Assembly: GCA_019247515.1 (NCBI GenBank)
Contig: JAFAOS010000159.1
Span: 70,617 to 104,606 of the forward strand
Direction of reading: 5' to 3'
From: Chloroflexota bacterium
GTDB taxonomy: Bacteria > Chloroflexota > UBA6077 > CF-72
DNA: 33,990 bases
Shown: positions 31,766-33,990 of the stretch, one piece after another
Layout of the letters: each line of letters starts with the position of its first letter
Position numbering within the stretch: position 1 is the first letter of the stretch
Position numbers and translations under genes: made by a program
The notes under the pieces: generated by a model
Database searches by the model: none
The model's input: only the letters and a program-made list of their open reading frames with translations
Told to the model about the DNA's origin: nothing

Positions 31766-31827
31766 CTTCTGGTTTGAGACGCTCGAAGGCTACATCGATG
31801 AAGGGGACCAGCCTATACGGTCCCCTT
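31758..31827 (-). promoter_or_regulatory. Two stacked hairpins upstream of a minus-strand ATG
   Basis: Hairpin 1 is AAGGGGACC (31801-31809), a 9-base loop and GGTCCCCTT (31819-31827), a perfect 9-base stem. On the plus strand it is followed by CTTGTTG, so it could also be a weak plus-strand terminator. Hairpin 2 pairs 31758-31769 with 31785-31794 (TGTAGC-CTTC type arms with a 2-base bulge). Read on the minus strand, hairpin 2 buries the AGAAGG ribosome-binding site of the ATG at 31756. This resembles a translational attenuator or a structured 5' leader, but the downstream frame is short. Confidence 0.4.
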
Positions 31828-31927
31828 CTTGTTGCCGGTCGAACGGCGCACGCTGCGCGAAGCGCCCATCATGCGGGGGGTCGCCGCGGGAAGGAGCGCG
31901 GAGCGCAGCGGAGCAGCGACTGGCGGC

Positions 31928-31947
31928 GGGGGGCTGCAAGCTCCCCC
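31928..31947 (-). terminator. GC-rich hairpin downstream of the AMP-forming ligase
   Basis: GGGGGGCT-GCA-AGCTCCCCC forms a stable stem with one bulged base, 27 bases beyond the stop of the minus-strand ligase gene. There is no T-run, so it may act as a transcript-stabilising or rho-assisted end and not as a classical intrinsic terminator. It may belong to a dispersed GC-rich repeat. Confidence 0.4.
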
Positions 31948-31973
31948 GACCCTCGGCGGTATGAGGTCGCTCG

Positions 31974-33638
31974 CTAAGCGCTTGTCAGCGGTGCGGCGTT
32001 CGCCCGCAAAGCTTTCTTGTCGAACTTGCCGACCGACGTCTTCGGCACTTCGTCCACGAAGCGAACCTCATCCGGCAGCCACCATTTCGCGACGCGGGCG
32101 CTGAGAAAGCCGCGGATGTCGTCCGCGGTCAGGTCATCTCGATGCTCCGGGCGCGGCACCACGTATGCCACCGGCCGTTCCTGCCAGACGGGATGGCTCA
32201 ACCCGATCACCGCCGCCTCCGCTACGCCTGGATGTCCCATGATCGCGTTTTCGAGGTCCACCGACGAGACCCACTCGCCGCCGGATTTGATGACGTCTTT
32301 GGCGCGATCGACGAGCGTGATGAATCCGTCGGGCGACACCTTCGCCACGTCGCCGGTGCGCAGCCAGCCATCCGCGGTGAAGCGGTCCGGATCGGCGCCG
32401 TTATGGTAGCCGCTGGCGATCCACGGACCACGCACGTGCACCTCGCCAAAGGCTTCGCCGTCCCAGGGCAGCGGCTCGCCGGTTGCCAGGTCCACGATGC
32501 GCAGCTCCACTCCGGGCTGGATGAAGCCCTGGGTAAGGCGGACCCGGAAGCGCTCGCTCTCGGTGAGGTGCTGACTGTTGGGTTGCGCGACGGTACACAC
32601 GGGCGAGGTCTCCGTCATCCCCCACGCGTGCAGCAGCGGGATGCCCAGCTCGTCCATGCCACGCATCAGGTTTTCGGGAATCGCGGAGCCGCCGCACAGC
32701 ATGCGTCGCACTCGCGGCAAGCGCCGACCGGTCGAGCGCAGCGTGGTGAGCAGGTTCATCGCGATGGTCGGCACGCCGCCAAGGATCGTGGCCTGTTCGG
32801 CTTCGGCCATGTCGACGAAGACGTTGCCGTCGCCGACCCACCGGTCGAGCATCACCAGCTTGGCTCCGGACATGCCGGCCGCGTACGGCAGTCCCCAGCA
32901 GTTAGCGTGGAACATGGGCACCGCCGGCAGGATCACGTCCGCCTCGGTGATGCCCATGCTGCCGACCTGCATCGCGCCCATCGTGTGCAGGAACTGTGAG
33001 CGGTGCGTGTAGACGACGCCCTTCGGGTTGCCGGTGGTGCCGCTCGTGTAGCACATCGCCGCGGGAGCGCGCTCGTCCACCTCTGGAAACTCGAATGCCT
33101 CCGGCTCGCCGGCGATCAGGCTCTCATAGTCGATCAGCTCGCCGAGCGTGTGTTGCGGAACCACCTCGTCGTCATCCGACAGGACGACGATGCGCTCGAC
33201 GCCTTCGAGCCTGCCCTGCAGGTTCTGCAATACTGGCACCAGGCTCGCGTCGACGAAGATGAATCGATCGCCGCCGTCGCGAATGACGAACTCGAGCTGG
33301 CTTGCGAACAGGCGCATGTTCAGGGTGTGCAGCACGGCGCCGAGCAGTGGCACGGCCCAGTAGAGCTCGAGGTGGCGATAGTTGTTCCAGGCCAGAGTAC
33401 CGACGCGGTCGCCCGGGCGGACTCCCATCCCGCGCAGGGCGTTCGCCAGGCGATACACGCGCTTGACCAGGTCGGCATTCGTGTAGCGATGGACGCCGCG
33501 CTCGCGGCGGGTAACGACTTCCTTCGGCCCGAACAGCTTCTCGACCCGCCAGAAAATGTGGTGCAGCGTGAGCGGATAGTCCTGCATCAGGCCTTCGATC
33601 GGGCGGCTGAGGCTGACGTTGTTGGCGAGGCTGGTCAC
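31974..33638 (-). CDS. AMP-forming acyl-CoA synthetase (fatty-acid/aryl-CoA ligase family)
   Basis: 554 residues of the ANL superfamily. Motifs in order: the ATP loop MCYTSGTTGNPKGVVYTH, the VPMFHANCWGLPYAAG segment, HAWGMTETSPV, GWLRTGDVAKV, the hinge DRAKDVIKSGGEWVSSVDLE, and the C-terminal catalytic Lys in VPKTSVGKFDKKAL. It activates a carboxylic acid to acyl-AMP and then acyl-CoA. The sequence type is close to the medium/long-chain ligases of the AlkK/FadD group. GTG 33638 has GGGGGGA upstream and is preferred over a start at 33674. It lies 98 bases downstream of the CaiB-type gene and is probably cotranscribed with it. Confidence 0.93.
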   Translation of the reverse strand: MTSLANNVSLSRPIEGLMQDYPLTLHHIFWRVEKLFGPKEVVTRRERGVHRYTNADLVKRVYRLANALRGMGVRPGDRVGTLAWNNYRHLELYWAVPLLGAVLHTLNMRLFASQLEFVIRDGGDRFIFVDASLVPVLQNLQGRLEGVERIVVLSDDDEVVPQHTLGELIDYESLIAGEPEAFEFPEVDERAPAAMCYTSGTTGNPKGVVYTHRSQFLHTMGAMQVGSMGITEADVILPAVPMFHANCWGLPYAAGMSGAKLVMLDRWVGDGNVFVDMAEAEQATILGGVPTIAMNLLTTLRSTGRRLPRVRRMLCGGSAIPENLMRGMDELGIPLLHAWGMTETSPVCTVAQPNSQHLTESERFRVRLTQGFIQPGVELRIVDLATGEPLPWDGEAFGEVHVRGPWIASGYHNGADPDRFTADGWLRTGDVAKVSPDGFITLVDRAKDVIKSGGEWVSSVDLENAIMGHPGVAEAAVIGLSHPVWQERPVAYVVPRPEHRDDLTADDIRGFLSARVAKWWLPDEVRFVDEVPKTSVGKFDKKALRANAAPLTSA

Positions 33639-33736
33639 GGTGTTCCCCCCAGACAGGCGGATGTGTGGCCGCAAGGTGTACAGGATGCGCGGCCTGAGTG
33701 GCCAGTTGGCCGCGGACCATCACGTTCGTCCCGGCA

Positions 33737-33990
33737 TCAAATCACGCCCTCGTCCGCGAGCGCGGCGATCTCCGTTTCGGACATCCCGAGCAATTCACCG
33801 TAGACATAGACGTTATCCTCACCGTAGCCTGGCGCCCCGCGACCGATGGCTCCGGGAGAATAGAAGGGCGACTCACTCATTTTGACCGGCACCTCGTACA
33901 CCGGCCAACGACCAATTTCCGTGCCGGTGACTTCGACCAGCCACTCCAGCGCGGCCAGTTGCGGGTCGTGTTCGTAGCGATCTTCTGGCG
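33737..33990 (-). CDS. Class III CoA-transferase (CaiB/BaiF), C-terminal fragment
   Basis: The last 84 codons of a gene cut by the right window edge. The peptide contains VYEVPVKMSESPFYSPGAIG, then GRGAPGYGEDNVYVYGELLG, and ends MSETEIAALADEGVI. The GAP-x-x-GEDN motif followed by a LLG-x-x-x-x-EI-x-x-L-x-x-x-GVI end is characteristic of the CaiB/BaiF family C-terminus. It transfers CoA between acids without ATP. It lies upstream of, and on the same strand as, the acyl-CoA ligase. The frame was read directly from the sequence; the partner substrate is unknown. Confidence 0.88.
   Translation of the reverse strand, partial: PEDRYEHDPQLAALEWLVEVTGTEIGRWPVYEVPVKMSESPFYSPGAIGRGAPGYGEDNVYVYGELLGMSETEIAALADEGVI

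Larger units (their letters stand above)
31219..31973. other. 755-base region of poor coding quality with several hairpins
   Basis: This gap between the O-methyltransferase and the AMP-forming ligase holds no intact recognisable gene. It contains a palindrome at 31253, a short plus-strand reading frame at 31315, a possible PIN-domain remnant on the minus strand, two stacked hairpins at 31758-31827, a purine-rich GGAGCG-type repeat near 31894-31916 and a GC-rich hairpin at 31928-31947. Several short frames seem coding-like only in parts, suggesting decay. Confidence 0.5.

Noticed and set aside
1-33990. CRISPR array, tRNA or rRNA genes, intact IS transposases
   Set aside because: I saw no regularly spaced repeats, tRNA-like cloverleaf ends or transposase motifs; a dedicated scan could still find a tRNA I missed.

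Overview
This is a high-GC, gene-dense bacterial chromosomal segment with about 28 recognisable protein genes. Most are in short same-strand runs with overlapping start and stop codons. I saw no rRNA, tRNA, CRISPR array, intact insertion sequence or phage gene. The gene mix suggests an aerobic heterotroph, most likely Chloroflexota-like and less likely actinobacterial: a LAL-type LuxR regulator, a GT39-like membrane glycosyltransferase, molybdenum hydroxylases, several CitE-like lyases, amidohydrolase-2 enzymes, an NDP-forming acyl-CoA synthetase and a CaiB-type CoA-transferase. The taxon is an inference from gene content only.

Left part (1-7400). A molybdenum-hydroxylase FAD subunit is cut by the window edge and is divergent from a GtrA-like membrane protein. 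Three overlapping cobalamin genes follow (cbiB, a CobC/CobD-type decarboxylase, cobQ). Then come a class I-like haem peroxidase, a small VOC protein and a large membrane glycosyltransferase. Copies of a GC-rich palindromic repeat sit between genes and supply the last codons of both cobQ and the peroxidase. A different repeat, arranged as a large inverted repeat, fills 7054-7365.

Middle part (7400-19500). A complete three-subunit molybdenum hydroxylase (FAD, 2Fe-2S and Mo subunits) is followed by a sugar-nucleotide/uronate-type dehydrogenase and a VOC protein. On the other strand a LAL-type LuxR regulator precedes an atypical transketolase-like enzyme. The regulator is divergent from a berberine-bridge-type FAD oxidoreductase.

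Right part (19500-33990). The most striking region is a minus-strand run of nine genes from 29733 down to 19507. In order of transcription it reads: exported amidohydrolase, two paralogous amidohydrolase-2 proteins, NDP-forming acyl-CoA synthetase, four CitE-like proteins (one only about 130 residues), and a Tat-type lipoprotein solute-binding protein. Six of its junctions overlap or are 2 bases apart. Only one of the four CitE-like proteins keeps both expected metal ligands, and one of the paired amidohydrolases has lost its conserved Asp. This looks like an undescribed pathway for importing a carboxylic acid, activating it with CoA and cleaving it, possibly using heteromeric enzyme/pseudo-enzyme complexes. 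Beyond it lie a cupin, an O-methyltransferase, a small degenerate island with hairpins and a possible PIN-domain remnant, an AMP-forming acyl-CoA ligase and the end of a CaiB-type CoA-transferase.
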